A DNA stretch of 64,000 nucleotides from Angomonas ambiguus (lineage: Eukaryota; Euglenozoa; Kinetoplastea; Trypanosomatida; Trypanosomatidae). Made by a program: the position numbers and the translations under genes. Shown piece after piece: positions 49,746 through 58,786 of the stretch; position 1 is the first letter of the stretch, and every line of letters starts with the position of its first letter. The notes beneath the pieces were generated by a model that was given only the letters and a program-made list of their open reading frames with translations, made no database searches and was not told where the DNA came from. The DNA lies in the NCBI GenBank assembly GCA_019695575.1, contig JADNSB010000003.1, positions 248,001 through 312,000 of the forward strand. The letters are read 5' to 3'.

Positions 49746-50294
49746 TTAGAATATCATCCCACTTTGCTTCATTCCACGGGAGATTACGTTTAGTTGCACC
49801 TTCACCGTGCCAGAGCCTATCGTGTGTAGCTTGAATCGCTCGTCGTTACCGTGAATTAACGCATTGTCTCTTAATACAGGACTACCACCCATAAAGAACA
49901 AACGCATCGTTTCGTAGAGACGCATAAAGAAGCTAGGGTGCCAGTACGTCGGGCGCCAGGTGAGAATCTCCACCTCCTGTTCGCCTTTCCTGGGCATCGG
50001 CAGGTACGTCATGCCATAACCAGCGATATCCTTTCTACCATAATCGTCCACCTGCCACACCTGCACTGACAGCTTCGGCCAGCCTTGCACACTCGTACAG
50101 CTAAAGTGAACGTCTACAGGGAAGTTCCACGGCACCTCGGCATCGAGCTGGGACATGATGTGGGTGCACCCGGAGGTACGACCCTCTACCAGCGTCCACT
50201 GAGTCCCGTATACAATTTCAAACACACAGAAGAGACGAGCCCCGCCGAAGCCAAGACCACAGGAGATGTCCCCTATAAAGTGAACCTCTGCCAT
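49746..50294 (-). CDS. B9D2: B9 domain-containing protein 2 (B9D2)
   Basis: 182 residues. The start MAEVHFIGDI and the patterns GWPKLSVQVWQVDDYGR, AGYGMTYLP, WRPTYW and FKLHTIGSGTVKVQLNV match B9D2 along its whole length (about 175 residues). B9D2 pairs with B9D1 and MKS1 at the ciliary transition zone, where the complex gates membrane-protein entry. It fits with IFT144 and LC8 in this window. Confidence 0.92.
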   Translation of the reverse strand: MAEVHFIGDISCGLGFGGARLFCVFEIVYGTQWTLVEGRTSGCTHIMSQLDAEVPWNFPVDVHFSCTSVQGWPKLSVQVWQVDDYGRKDIAGYGMTYLPMPRKGEQEVEILTWRPTYWHPSFFMRLYETMRLFFMGGSPVLRDNALIHGNDERFKLHTIGSGTVKVQLNVISRGMKQSGMIF

Positions 50295-50586
50295 TTTGTT
50301 GTTCTTGTTGTTTAAGGACTACACGCAAGAGAAGGGAGGGAAAAAAAAAAAGCATGTCAAGTAATGATCGCAAAGAATACAAAAAAAAAAAAAAACAGGC
50401 GAGGGGTTCCCCCATTTTAGCGACAAGACAAGAAGTCCTAGACACGTATGTGAGAGAGAGTATATTTATCTTTGTGCGTAGGCAAGTATTTATGGAGGTA
50501 TAATCTAAAATCTAAATAGTAAAAATAATAATAATAGTACAAGGTTACAATTTTCATTTCAAAAAAAAAAAGAATCTAATACGTCT

Positions 50587-51609
50587 CTACTTTCTTATCC
50601 ACGTCACGGACTCTCCCTCCTCCCCGAATACGACGAGAGGGTACAGCGGCTGTGGTCGGGAGGATACCACGAACCGGAAGGCCACGCCGTACATGGTGTC
50701 ATTGACCCCAAAGGATAAGACCCCTTTATGAAAGTCGACACACAGTCGCACCACATCCCCCGACTGAAACGGTTGACCGTAGGGAATGCTCTGATCCCCC
50801 GTCTGCACCACCCCACGACTGTAGAAGAGGAAGGCGGGGGTGTCGAGGGGGTGGTCGGTGTAGTCGGCGGTGGTGAGGCCTACCCCTAACAGGGGGTGCA
50901 GTGTTGACCCTGGGCGACTGGTGACACGCACTTCAAACATCGCGGTCCCTTTGGATACCCCCACCGAGCCAAGACAGTACATCTTCATCCCTAACGACGA
51001 GGAGGAGGAGTAGGAGGCCGCCGGTGTCTGGCGTTGCAGTACCTCCCTCGCACCCTCGCAGTTCCCTATGGCAAACTCCCCCATGGAAGATAGCAGTACG
51101 TTACGGCAACGGTTGAGCTCCCAGTAGGGGGAGCGCTTTGGTAGGAGCAGCGGTGGGGCGGCACGGAGGGTCATAGAGGAGGGGGCATAATTCACTGGCA
51201 CCGTCGCTAGCGCCCTGTTCTGCTGTTCAAGGCAGCGTTGTAGCGATTGAATTTTTTCTATCTTTTGCCGATACTGTTCCAATTTGGGGGGTATCGGTCT
51301 CACTAATGCATTCTCCTTTATCGTTTCCTTCGTTTCCCTTTCGCTCTCCGCTTGTGCGTGGAGTGGTGTCTCTGGGGGGGAGCAGGTGGAGAGGTCTTGA
51401 ATAGGGGAGAGCGAGGGAATCGTCAGTTCCATCTCCTCAACGGTATTGGACGGTGGTGGAGGGGAAGACGAGGACGGCGCTATACATTGTGCTTTTAACG
51501 ACTCCCTTTCCTTTGCCAAAGCGGTCAGTTCTTGCTCCATCACGGCAAAGTTTCCGAGGGAGCCCCAACGGTCTTGATACAGCAGATGTGTCAGAAATCC
51601 CTCGTCCAT
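50587..51609 (-). CDS. SPRY-domain protein
   Basis: 340 residues. The C-terminal half (about 195-340) is a SPRY fold: GSVGVSKGTAMFEVRVTS, PLLGVGLTTADYTDHP, FLFYSRGVVQTG, SGDVVRLCVDFHKGVLSFGV followed by ND, and PLYPLVVFGEEGESVTW. SPRY domains bind short peptide motifs in partners. The N-terminus has a short coiled coil (about 15-40, and KLEQYRQKIEKIQSLQRCLE) and disordered Ser/Pro-rich linkers. The partner is not deducible. Confidence 0.8.
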   Translation of the reverse strand: MDEGFLTHLLYQDRWGSLGNFAVMEQELTALAKERESLKAQCIAPSSSSPPPPSNTVEEMELTIPSLSPIQDLSTCSPPETPLHAQAESERETKETIKENALVRPIPPKLEQYRQKIEKIQSLQRCLEQQNRALATVPVNYAPSSMTLRAAPPLLLPKRSPYWELNRCRNVLLSSMGEFAIGNCEGAREVLQRQTPAASYSSSSSLGMKMYCLGSVGVSKGTAMFEVRVTSRPGSTLHPLLGVGLTTADYTDHPLDTPAFLFYSRGVVQTGDQSIPYGQPFQSGDVVRLCVDFHKGVLSFGVNDTMYGVAFRFVVSSRPQPLYPLVVFGEEGESVTWIRK

Positions 51610-51688
51610 TATTCTTTTATTATTTATTAGTATTCCTACTTTTTTTTCCTTCTTACTTCGTTTGTCAAATTACTCATAACAAAAAATC

Positions 51689-51707
51689 AGAGAGAGAGAG
51701 AGAGAGA
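51689..51707 (-). promoter_or_regulatory. (TC)n polypyrimidine tract upstream of the SPRY gene
   Basis: GA repeat on the plus strand, TC on the coding strand, about 80 bases upstream of the SPRY-protein ATG. Probable trans-splice signal, by position and composition. Confidence 0.5.
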
Positions 51708-52079
51708 AACAGTAGAGGACAGCAAGAGAAACGGAGAATAAATTTAAAAAAAAAAAAGAATAATAGTATTAGTACCAGCATTATAGGATCGACTCCATGG
51801 ATTAGTTCATTTTTAGACATTACAAATAACACTTTTTTAATTTTTTTGAATAAAACAGACAATGACGTGTGTGGTGAAAAATAAATAAAATAGAATAAAA
51901 AAGTATAATGGTTAGTTTCTTTTTTTTCAAAAAAATTCCTAATTAATTATTGAAGAAAAATTTTCTAAACGTATTGAATCATAATAATAATACCAAAACA
52001 AAAATAATATTTTTTTAAAAAAAAGTATACGTAAATTAGATAAATAATTATAAAAAAAAAAAACTTATATCTGGTATTT

Positions 52080-52138
52080 TTTGTCAGCTAGTAAGGGAAG
52101 GAGGTGGTGGAAATTGCCTTAACGTCGTCATCATGTTC
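52080..52138 (-). ncRNA. Candidate box C/D-like small nucleolar RNA
   Basis: On the minus strand ATGATGA (52134-52128, perfect box C) is followed 40 bases later by CTGA (52087-52084, box D), spanning 51 bases in a GC-richer island. Between them, ending four bases before box D, CTTCCCTTA could pair with a UAAGGGAAG segment that I recall from conserved LSU rRNA. No terminal stem is evident and no C'/D' boxes are clear. Kinetoplastid C/D RNAs are often this short and poorly stem-closed. Needs expression data; could be chance. Confidence 0.3.
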
Positions 52139-52239
52139 TTTTTATAATACTAAAATTTAATCCGAAAATAATAATAGTTATAAAAGAAGTCCATAAAACT
52201 TTGCTACAAACGACATCTAAATAATCATATACTATTTGT

Positions 52240-52270
<31 letters not shown>

Positions 52271-52917
52271 AAAGTTTAGAGAGAAAAGGTTAGAAATGTT
52301 TTAGCGTTCAGCTAAAGAATCTGTTATTTACTTATTTTTTTTTGTAATTTTATACATTTAATCAGAAATATATACATAACTACTGAAAAAAAAAGTGAAA
52401 ATACAGGATAAAAAAAAAAATGAAAAAAGTAGAACAAAAAAAAAATCCCCTTCTATTTAATCAGTATATCAAAAAAAAAAAAAAAGATTCACTAAAACAG
52501 TAAATAAGAATAAAAACTGGAAAAAAAAAGAAGAAATAAAATAAATAATTTTGAAAGGTAAAATAATAATAAACTAATGGAGAGGGGTCTAAGGGACGGA
52601 GTAACACGTTAAGTACACCACTGTAGTGCCCTACCAAATAAATAAATAATAATAATAACAAAAAAAAAGAAAAAAAAAAGAGCAGATTAAATCCCAGCAC
52701 TCCCATCCTTTTTTCTTTTATTATTATTATTTATTTATTTAATTATTACTTATTACTATTATTTTACTTTTAATTAGTATAGTAGTTTATACAAAAAGTT
52801 TATATATATATATATTTATATATATATTAAGATTATTATTTTTCTCTACTGTGTCTTTTTGTTTAATTTTTTGTTGTTGTTGCTGTTGTTCTAAGATTAT
52901 ATATGTATATGTATTCG

Positions 52918-52990
52918 AATAGTCAGGATCAAGCACTAGTTCACTTACTTGATCCTCTTTTTGTTTACTTTGTCATCAATGATATTGCCG
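52918..52990 (-). ncRNA. Candidate box C/D-like RNA or hairpin RNA
   Basis: On the minus strand TTGATGA (52979-52973, box C with U for the first purine) and CTGA (52926-52923) are 57 bases apart; AATA upstream and TATT downstream can close a weak 4-bp terminal stem. The interval also holds a perfect 9-bp inverted repeat, AGGATCAAG (52925-52933) and CTTGATCCT (52948-52956), with a 14-base loop, which competes with a guide function and may instead be the real structure. Both readings are low confidence. Confidence 0.25.
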
Positions 52991-53310
52991 TTACAGAAGT
53001 GGGGGAAACAAAAGAAAACATGTCATTTTTTTTTAATTATAATTAATATTATTATAATTTTTCTATGCTCCCGCAAATATTAAACAAAAAAAAAAGGAGA
53101 CCGTAAGAGAAAGGGGGAACACGTATATAAAAATATTATAACAGCTATTTTTTTTTCCTTTTTTGAGTTATTATTTATTTATTTATTTATTAACGATTAC
53201 GAAAATTACTAAAAACTGAACAGTATATATTTGCAAAAAAGGAAAAAGTTAAAAAAAAAAACATGGAAAATGAGGAATAATAAAAAGAAAAAAAAAAGGA
53301 TACAAAAGTT

Positions 53311-53390
53311 AAAAAAAAAAAGGCTACGATGCACCTTCATCGTAGTCCCAACCATCAACCTATTTGATTGGCTCGACTACACTGAAACGT
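53311..53390 (-). ncRNA. Candidate structured RNA with two overlapping hairpins
   Basis: Two inverted repeats share an arm. CTACGATG (53324-53331) pairs with CATCGTAG (53338-53345) around a 6-base loop. GTAGTC (53342-53347) pairs with GACTAC (53375-53380) around an inner ATCAA/TTGAT stem (53354-53358 with 53364-53368), with TTCA/TGAA outside (53336-53339 with 53383-53386). They cannot both form fully, so they are alternatives. On the minus strand the first hairpin is followed by 11 T (A-run 53311-53321), resembling a Pol III or intrinsic-type stop, though T-runs are common here. No snoRNA box or tRNA arm recognised. Confidence 0.3.
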
Positions 53391-53586
53391 AAAACAAGAA
53401 AAAAAAATAAAAAAAAAACATAAGTTTTTTGTTAGTATTATTATTACTACAGTGTAATTTTTATTCTGTTTCCTTCCTGTTTTTTTCCCCCTTTGTTTTT
53501 GGTTAGGACAAACGACGGCGGATAATAAAAATAAAAAAGAGGACGGCGATCTGCTTAATAATGTTATAGATAGATGTATATTTATA

Positions 53587-55203
53587 TTAGGACGGGCTTT
53601 TTCGTCGTCTCTCTAATATTTTCTGCTCATTGGGTTTCAGTGTAAGGCTACGACCCGCCGCTACATTGGTCAAGTTATCATAGGTAAAGTGACGGGATAG
53701 CAGAACGCCGACAAACACTCTCACAGAGCGCTGTTCCGCCTCCTTGGGCAGTAACGCCACTCGTACCTTGAAGACGTTGGTCTCTAAGCTGTGATGGAGG
53801 GAGCGGTCTGGGAGGGGGTCGGCGGTACGACAAATGGGACACACATTATCCCGGCGGGCGGCGGTGCGGATGTACCCCACAATACACTCCACGTGAAAGG
53901 AATGATGGCAGGTGGTTTGAATCACGGGGGCCATTCCACTGAGCGACTCGAGGCAGATCATACACAGACTGCCCTCCCCTTCGGCGTCCGCGGCGCCCTC
54001 TTGGGATACGATCTGGCACCGATCAGACCACCCCGGCGGGGGCTGTAGAGGCGCACTCGTCGGCTCCTCCGTCCCTGGAAGGATAAAGGCTATAGGACGG
54101 GCACCGATAGGAGCGATGCCGACCTCCACCTCCACATAAGCGCTCGTCGTGACGGTACAGCGGGTGGGAGGGGGCTGAGGCCCTTCCGCATTACAGCTGA
54201 CGCCGCTGGACTTGCGGCTGGGTGGGTTGGACGGAGGAGGGGAGTGGGTGGGAGGGGAGAGGGACTGGGACGGTTTCTTGCGCGTCTTCACGATCGCTCC
54301 CCCAGCCACGTAGACCGCCTCTTTAATAGACACCCCCGAGGACACCCCAACGGCGAACTCTTCATACGGCTTCATCCACGCCCGCTTCAGCTGCTGCTCC
54401 TGTTTCAAGTAAAAGTACACGACGCAGGCGATACACATGTCATACCCGTGGGAGTAGTGCTGCGCGATACGGGCGTTACTACGCACCGCTCCGGTCTTCA
54501 CCTCTTCATCCTCCTCGTACAACATGGCCTCAAAGGCTACCTTAATCCCCCGTAGCCCACAACTATCACAGGCGTAGCCAGAGCTCACAAAAGGGCAGTC
54601 CGGGATCGGGAGTGGGTTCAGAAGTTTCATGTGCAGCAGTCCGTTGGTGTGTGGAAAGGTCACGTGGGTGGGAAGTCGATTGAGTACTTTGGTAACGGTT
54701 TCTACCGGATAGGGCGGTGCGACGGCGGTGATGTGGCCATCTTTTTCAATCTCCGGGGGTTGTTCTAAAGGTGCGGGACAGTCAATATTATTGACGGGCT
54801 TCGCGGCCAGTTCGGCTAGGTCACGGTTCCGCTGCTCCTCTTGCGCCACAGAGCACCGCAGATACTCCTTCAGCAATGGTTGGGTTTGGCTGTGATACTG
54901 TAGAACGGAGTAGACAATCTTTTCACTATAATCCAGCATGCTATTCATCTCCGACGTACCGTACGATAACATGGCGGAGGTGAAGAACTCACAGTACGTC
55001 AACCAACACTCCTTGGAGTATTCTCTTTCTTCTAGTTTAAGAAGAACCCGCTTGGCACAGTACTGTAGGTATTTCATATACAGTGGCCTGGGGATCTCTT
55101 TTTCCTCTTTCCTAAGTGTTTGCACCTGATTCAGAAAGGTGTCATACTTCCCCACCGCATCTGCCTTTGGAAGTTCTCTCACGAGTTTGTCCAGACCACT
55201 CAT
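53587..55203 (-). CDS. RING-type E3 ubiquitin ligase candidate with extra zinc region
   Basis: 538 residues. A RING-H2-type finger lies at about 411-460: CMICLESLSG, TTCHHSFHVECIVGYIRTAA and CPICR give Cys3-His2-Cys3 spacing. A second region (about 195-265) has CDSCGLRG and MCIACVVYF cysteine pairs and His residues resembling a ZZ/treble-clef zinc site. The N-terminus is helical; the middle (about 300-400) is Pro/Ser-rich and disordered. The combination of RING with another zinc domain suggests a ubiquitin ligase; substrates unknown. It is the first gene after the 2 kb gap in coordinate order. Confidence 0.75.
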   Translation of the reverse strand: MSGLDKLVRELPKADAVGKYDTFLNQVQTLRKEEKEIPRPLYMKYLQYCAKRVLLKLEEREYSKECWLTYCEFFTSAMLSYGTSEMNSMLDYSEKIVYSVLQYHSQTQPLLKEYLRCSVAQEEQRNRDLAELAAKPVNNIDCPAPLEQPPEIEKDGHITAVAPPYPVETVTKVLNRLPTHVTFPHTNGLLHMKLLNPLPIPDCPFVSSGYACDSCGLRGIKVAFEAMLYEEDEEVKTGAVRSNARIAQHYSHGYDMCIACVVYFYLKQEQQLKRAWMKPYEEFAVGVSSGVSIKEAVYVAGGAIVKTRKKPSQSLSPPTHSPPPSNPPSRKSSGVSCNAEGPQPPPTRCTVTTSAYVEVEVGIAPIGARPIAFILPGTEEPTSAPLQPPPGWSDRCQIVSQEGAADAEGEGSLCMICLESLSGMAPVIQTTCHHSFHVECIVGYIRTAARRDNVCPICRTADPLPDRSLHHSLETNVFKVRVALLPKEAEQRSVRVFVGVLLSRHFTYDNLTNVAAGRSLTLKPNEQKILERRRKSPS

Positions 55204-55665
55204 TGGGTCTGTTCTATGAAATAAGGGGGGAAAAAATAAAAAAATGAATAATAAAAAAAAAAAGGGTACTAAAAATTACCGTTTACCACGGATAGAGTAA
55301 CGTACGATACGAAACTGGAGTGGAAAACGACGAACACCTCTCAGCTAAAACCTGGAGGTAAAATTTCAAATCACTGCTCTTCTATTTTTATTTTAATTTT
55401 TTGATTTTGTTACGACGCAAACTAAAACTAATAGTATAACAAATAACAAAAATATTTTACGCAAACTACTGATGCTCGTATAGGAGAGACGAGAGAATAT
55501 AAAAAAAAAAAAAAAAGAGAGAGCAAAGAGAAAAATGTGAGCCAATAATGGTGCTTTTTCAATCATTTAAACACAATCGGAAATGAGAACAAAAACAAAA
55601 ATAAGAGAAAGAAAAACATAAACGCACTTCGTGAACGATTATACATACAAAAAAAAAAAATAGAG
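55204..55665. other. Gene-free spacer
   Basis: 462 bases between the DUF1308 gene and the RING gene, with A-runs at 55254-55263, 55501-55516 and 55649-55660. Nothing else recognised. Confidence 0.65.
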
Positions 55666-57405
55666 TTACCCGTCGTAGTCAAAGGGTGGAGGTTTGGTAG
55701 GTCCCGGACGGCGTGGCAGACACTTCAGTTTCTGTTCCGTTAGAGAACGGGTGGGGTGGGGTAGGGCGTAGAAGAATATGTGCTGCTCCCTGGCTGCATT
55801 CTGAACCTGTCGATTGGAGGTGATCATGACGGCATGAATGACATCAGCGGCACCGAAAATAATTTTATTCCGAAGACTCACCTTGGAGGTGACTTTGAGC
55901 GTTTGGGCAGGCGTCAGTAAACCGCCGGAAGGGACGAGGCCGTCTGTACCGCGGAATGGCGACTTGCGCAAAAACTCCGTACTCACCACCGATATATTCT
56001 TCAACAGTAGCGCCGCCCTTCTCACCTCATAGGGGCCTGCCAACGTCTCAATCATCCACTTAAATTCGTGATAGGTGATGTCTGCGATCACCCAGTTCGT
56101 TATCTTCCCCGTCTGTGCCCTTCTATCGGTATCCACTTGCTCGACACACTCGGACTGGAGGAACTCAAACTCTTTTTTATCCAACGCCGCCCACTCCTCC
56201 TGGAGGTCCTCCAGCCACTGTAGGTCAGGGTGTAACACCTCTACAGGGGCGTACCGCCGGCGCCACTCGGCCTCCTCCTCAGACAGACCACCCTCCGTGC
56301 TATTCAACGGAAGTTCCCGCAGCGTTTTTTCCATCTCCCTAGGTTCTATAAACCGGGTGAAGGAGCGTAGGTGGGGGTCGATGTACGTGGTCACGGCGTG
56401 ATCCACCTGCTCCCGCTTAATCTGCTCCGTCAACACCTTGAATTTACTCACCCGTTGATAAAATAAGTCGAGGTAGTCCGTCTCTAAAAAGCAAGACTCG
56501 GAGCAGAGGGCCACCAGTGCGGTGGTATCAAAGCAGATAAAGTGGGGGAAAAGAGACAAGGGTGGAAAAATTGGCTTCCTTTCTCCCTTTTCCTCACTGG
56601 TGTTCAACACCGAAACGGTCATGTTTCTCTTTTCCAAGACGCTCACCAGCACCGGGGGCGGGGTGTTAGTAAAGACCACCGACACTTGCGGGTGAAACTG
56701 AAACGCGCACTTCGTGGCCTCTGCTCGAGCGGCAAGCTCACGGAGTTGATGGACATAGGAGGAGCTCCCTTGCTCTGACATCTCTCTCTCCAAGTTGCGC
56801 CTCGTAGAAGTGCGTATTTTAATCCAGCGAAGGCCCCCACAGCTGACGACGTCAATCTCCAACGCGTGGGTCCTACCTCCCTCCCCCACCGACGGTACGA
56901 CGACACTCACCCCTGTCACCTTGGGTTCCCTCTCGGCACAGTACAGTACGGTACTCAGGTGGGTGAGACTACTACAGCGGAGAAGGAGTACAGCCTTGGT
57001 GACGATGGAGTCAATCCGCTCCGGTGGGTCCCCTCGCTCCTCTCCTTCCAACAGCTCCTCCCAATACCGTTGGGAGTTGTTCTTTTCTTTTTGTATCTTG
57101 TTCTTTAATTTTCCTATGCCCACTACACTGCATTTCATTTCTCCTTTCTCGTCCACCTCGTTGTACTGGTTCGCCAGGTCGGAGAGCCGTTGTAATAGTT
57201 CGTCCGCCCACCTCACTCGGTGCTCCAACTTTTTCTGGACTACCTCCGGGTCGTAAAGCTCTTCCTCGTCAAAAGACTCCTCAGAAGTGCTCCCATCGCT
57301 ACCGCTGTGCTCCCCTGCGCTGCTGAACCCCTCGTTCGGCTCTTCAAACCAGTCCTCGTCGTCACTGGATGGAATAGGGGGAGCTGCGGTGTACAATGCC
57401 TCCAT
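55666..57405 (-). CDS. DUF1308 (C7orf25-like) protein
   Basis: 579 residues from the ATG at 57403-57405. The frame is open another 44 codons, reading a CCACAA repeat as Trp-Leu, which is spurious. An acidic disordered start (SSDDEDWFEEPNEG) leads to a helical segment and then a domain like human C7orf25 (DUF1308): GLRWIKIRTSTR, VVFTNTPPPVLVSVLE, HFICFDTTALVALCSESCF, and a C-terminal part with GPYEVRRAALLL and IFGAADVIHAVMITSNR. The family's biochemical role is unknown; a PIN-like nuclease fold has been suggested for relatives and I cannot confirm it here. Confidence 0.6.
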   Translation of the reverse strand: MEALYTAAPPIPSSDDEDWFEEPNEGFSSAGEHSGSDGSTSEESFDEEELYDPEVVQKKLEHRVRWADELLQRLSDLANQYNEVDEKGEMKCSVVGIGKLKNKIQKEKNNSQRYWEELLEGEERGDPPERIDSIVTKAVLLLRCSSLTHLSTVLYCAEREPKVTGVSVVVPSVGEGGRTHALEIDVVSCGGLRWIKIRTSTRRNLEREMSEQGSSSYVHQLRELAARAEATKCAFQFHPQVSVVFTNTPPPVLVSVLEKRNMTVSVLNTSEEKGERKPIFPPLSLFPHFICFDTTALVALCSESCFLETDYLDLFYQRVSKFKVLTEQIKREQVDHAVTTYIDPHLRSFTRFIEPREMEKTLRELPLNSTEGGLSEEEAEWRRRYAPVEVLHPDLQWLEDLQEEWAALDKKEFEFLQSECVEQVDTDRRAQTGKITNWVIADITYHEFKWMIETLAGPYEVRRAALLLKNISVVSTEFLRKSPFRGTDGLVPSGGLLTPAQTLKVTSKVSLRNKIIFGAADVIHAVMITSNRQVQNAAREQHIFFYALPHPTRSLTEQKLKCLPRRPGPTKPPPFDYDG

Positions 57406-57500
57406 ACCTTTTATTGGGTTTAGAGAAAAAAAAGAAAAAAGGATGTTGTAGAAATACAGTTTCAAGAGTGAAAAGGAACAAAAAAAAAGGAGTGAAAACT

Positions 57501-57537
57501 CCAACCACAACCACAACCACAACCACAACCACAACAA
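57501..57537. repeat. (CCACAA)n hexanucleotide repeat
   Basis: About six CCACAA units followed by A-rich sequence, upstream of the DUF1308 gene. On the coding strand it is TTGTGG, G/T-rich rather than a pyrimidine tract. It is translated in the open frame as a Trp-Leu repeat, which explains the odd N-terminal extension. Confidence 0.9.
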
Positions 57538-57654
57538 TAAAAAAAAAAAAGAGTAATAGTAGACAGAAAGAGAAATACTGTGAGCAAACGTTTAAAAACC
57601 AAAACACAACACAAGAATACCAAAACGACGAAAGGTAAAAAAAAGGGTCGCCGT

Positions 57655-58032
57655 CTAGTCATCTGGATTGGCTTCATAGCGCCACCAGTTGAGTCGTTTT
57701 TCTGTTGGCCACTCCCGCAAGACTTGATACTCCTTTTGAGAGAGATCTACGAGGCGGTGGTGGGTGTAGTCCTTGTCGTTTAAACAACGACCCCATAGTC
57801 CAATACGAGCGGAGGGGACTTTATCGAAATTAAGCGTCACGGTCGTAATACCACATTTGGTGCAGAGTCGATAGCGCCGTTCGCGCTCCGTGTCGTTTTT
57901 TACGTGTTTTTGATTCTCTAACCGAAACACATCTTTCATTCTTTTATTCGCCACAGTGCCCTCCCGGTTAAAGGCACCAAATTTGGTGAAAGAATAAAGT
58001 GAATTCGGACCAAACGCTTTGGCGCGAGACAT
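57655..58032 (-). CDS. Small unidentified protein, possibly mitoribosomal
   Basis: 125 residues. Basic N-terminus (SRAKAFGPNSLYSFTKFGAF) then ERERRYRLCTKCGITTVTLNF with a C-x2-C pair, and a Trp-rich tail (LREWPTEKRLNWWRYEANP). It weakly recalls bL28-type ribosomal proteins, but I cannot claim the match. Mitochondrial targeting is plausible from the basic start. Confidence 0.55.
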   Translation of the reverse strand: MSRAKAFGPNSLYSFTKFGAFNREGTVANKRMKDVFRLENQKHVKNDTERERRYRLCTKCGITTVTLNFDKVPSARIGLWGRCLNDKDYTHHRLVDLSQKEYQVLREWPTEKRLNWWRYEANPDD

Positions 58033-58273
58033 GCGTCACACTTTACCTTTTCTTTTTACAAAAACAAAATGAAGCAAAAGGGAAAGGGAGAGGGTAGTAG
58101 TTGCTGTTCGCAGCTGTTTTAGAATCACACAGAGATACATAACGAATTACATATATTGCTTTAGGGGTAAATAGTTTACATTTATTATGGTACGGTTAAA
58201 CGAAATAGTGAATAGCGAAGGAATAATTTATTGACCGAAAGATAGGGCAAGGAGGAAGAGAGACTCTATACCG

Positions 58274-58786
58274 TTAAAAGTCCGACTTTGACTTTCTTTT
58301 CGATACTTTCTTATTTTTTTCCCGTTCGGCTCTCTTTGCCGCCTTCTTCGCGGCCACCTCCTTCGCCTTTCGGTTGATCTTAACATTCGATTTCACCCGA
58401 CGGCGGACTACCTCTTCAAACTCGGGATTCTCCTCTATCCACTCATCCGCAAACGACTTGTAACGTTTCCGTTTATTCTTACCCGTACCAGCAAAGAACC
58501 CAAACTGGACAAACTCGGTGCCTTCTCCCGTCTTTTTAGGAGCCTGGTGTTTAAGGTCGGGGTTGATAAAGTTACGGTACTGTAACAGTTCTAATTCTCT
58601 CTTTTGCTCCGGGGTAAGTTTCGTCTTTTTCATCCCATACCACTGGGTGAGGGTTTCCTTTTTATCCTTGCGTTCTTTCCGGATATCATCTTTACGATCG
58701 GCATACCCCTTTACGGCGTTACGCGCCCCAAAGAAGTCGGGGGAGGTGGTCACCGCCTTGGACATCATATCGTCCACAGAAGACAT
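58274..58786 (-). CDS. FCF2: Fcf2-like rRNA-processing protein
   Basis: 170 residues from the ATG at 58784-58786. The Fcf2 domain is visible: WYGMKKTKLTPEQKRELELL, then QYRNFINPDLKHQAP, VQFGFFAGTGKNKRKRYKSF and ADEWIEENPEF. Yeast Fcf2 (human DNTTIP2) acts in early 18S rRNA processing at A0-A2 in the nucleolus. The last about 40 residues are Lys/Arg/Ala-rich. The longer open frame adds a run of Glu-Arg-Lys encoded by a GA-rich tract, which I reject as UTR. Confidence 0.8.
   Translation of the reverse strand: MSSVDDMMSKAVTTSPDFFGARNAVKGYADRKDDIRKERKDKKETLTQWYGMKKTKLTPEQKRELELLQYRNFINPDLKHQAPKKTGEGTEFVQFGFFAGTGKNKRKRYKSFADEWIEENPEFEEVVRRRVKSNVKINRKAKEVAAKKAAKRAEREKNKKVSKRKSKSDF

Larger units (their letters stand above)
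51610..53586. other. 2 kb gene-free AT-rich gap with GC-richer islands
   Basis: The longest gap in the window (1977 bases; other spacers are 0.1-0.56 kb). Mostly A- and T-runs, AAT and AT repeats and several (T)n blocks of both polarities. Within it are islands of ordinary composition: about 52083-52135, 52578-52635, 52921-53010, 53080-53120 and 53322-53390. Two of them have box C/D-like motifs on the minus strand and one a double hairpin. No protein frame is credible. It may be a Pol II start/stop region between two head-to-tail gene arrays, a small-RNA cluster, or both; flanking genes point the same way. Confidence 0.6.

Noticed and set aside
52578-52640. GC-richer island as an H/ACA RNA
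   Set aside because: A 4-bp AGGG/CCCT stem and an AGA follow, but the pocket-to-AGA distance is far too short for the kinetoplastid single-hairpin type.
51610-53586. Gap as a centromere or transposon remnant
   Set aside because: No long tandem satellite, no terminal repeats and no transposase or reverse-transcriptase frame; only short simple repeats.
57406-57537. Trp-Leu repeat N-terminal extension of the DUF1308 protein
   Set aside because: Reading of a CCACAA repeat and T-rich spacer in frame; no family member has it and an ATG fits at 57405.
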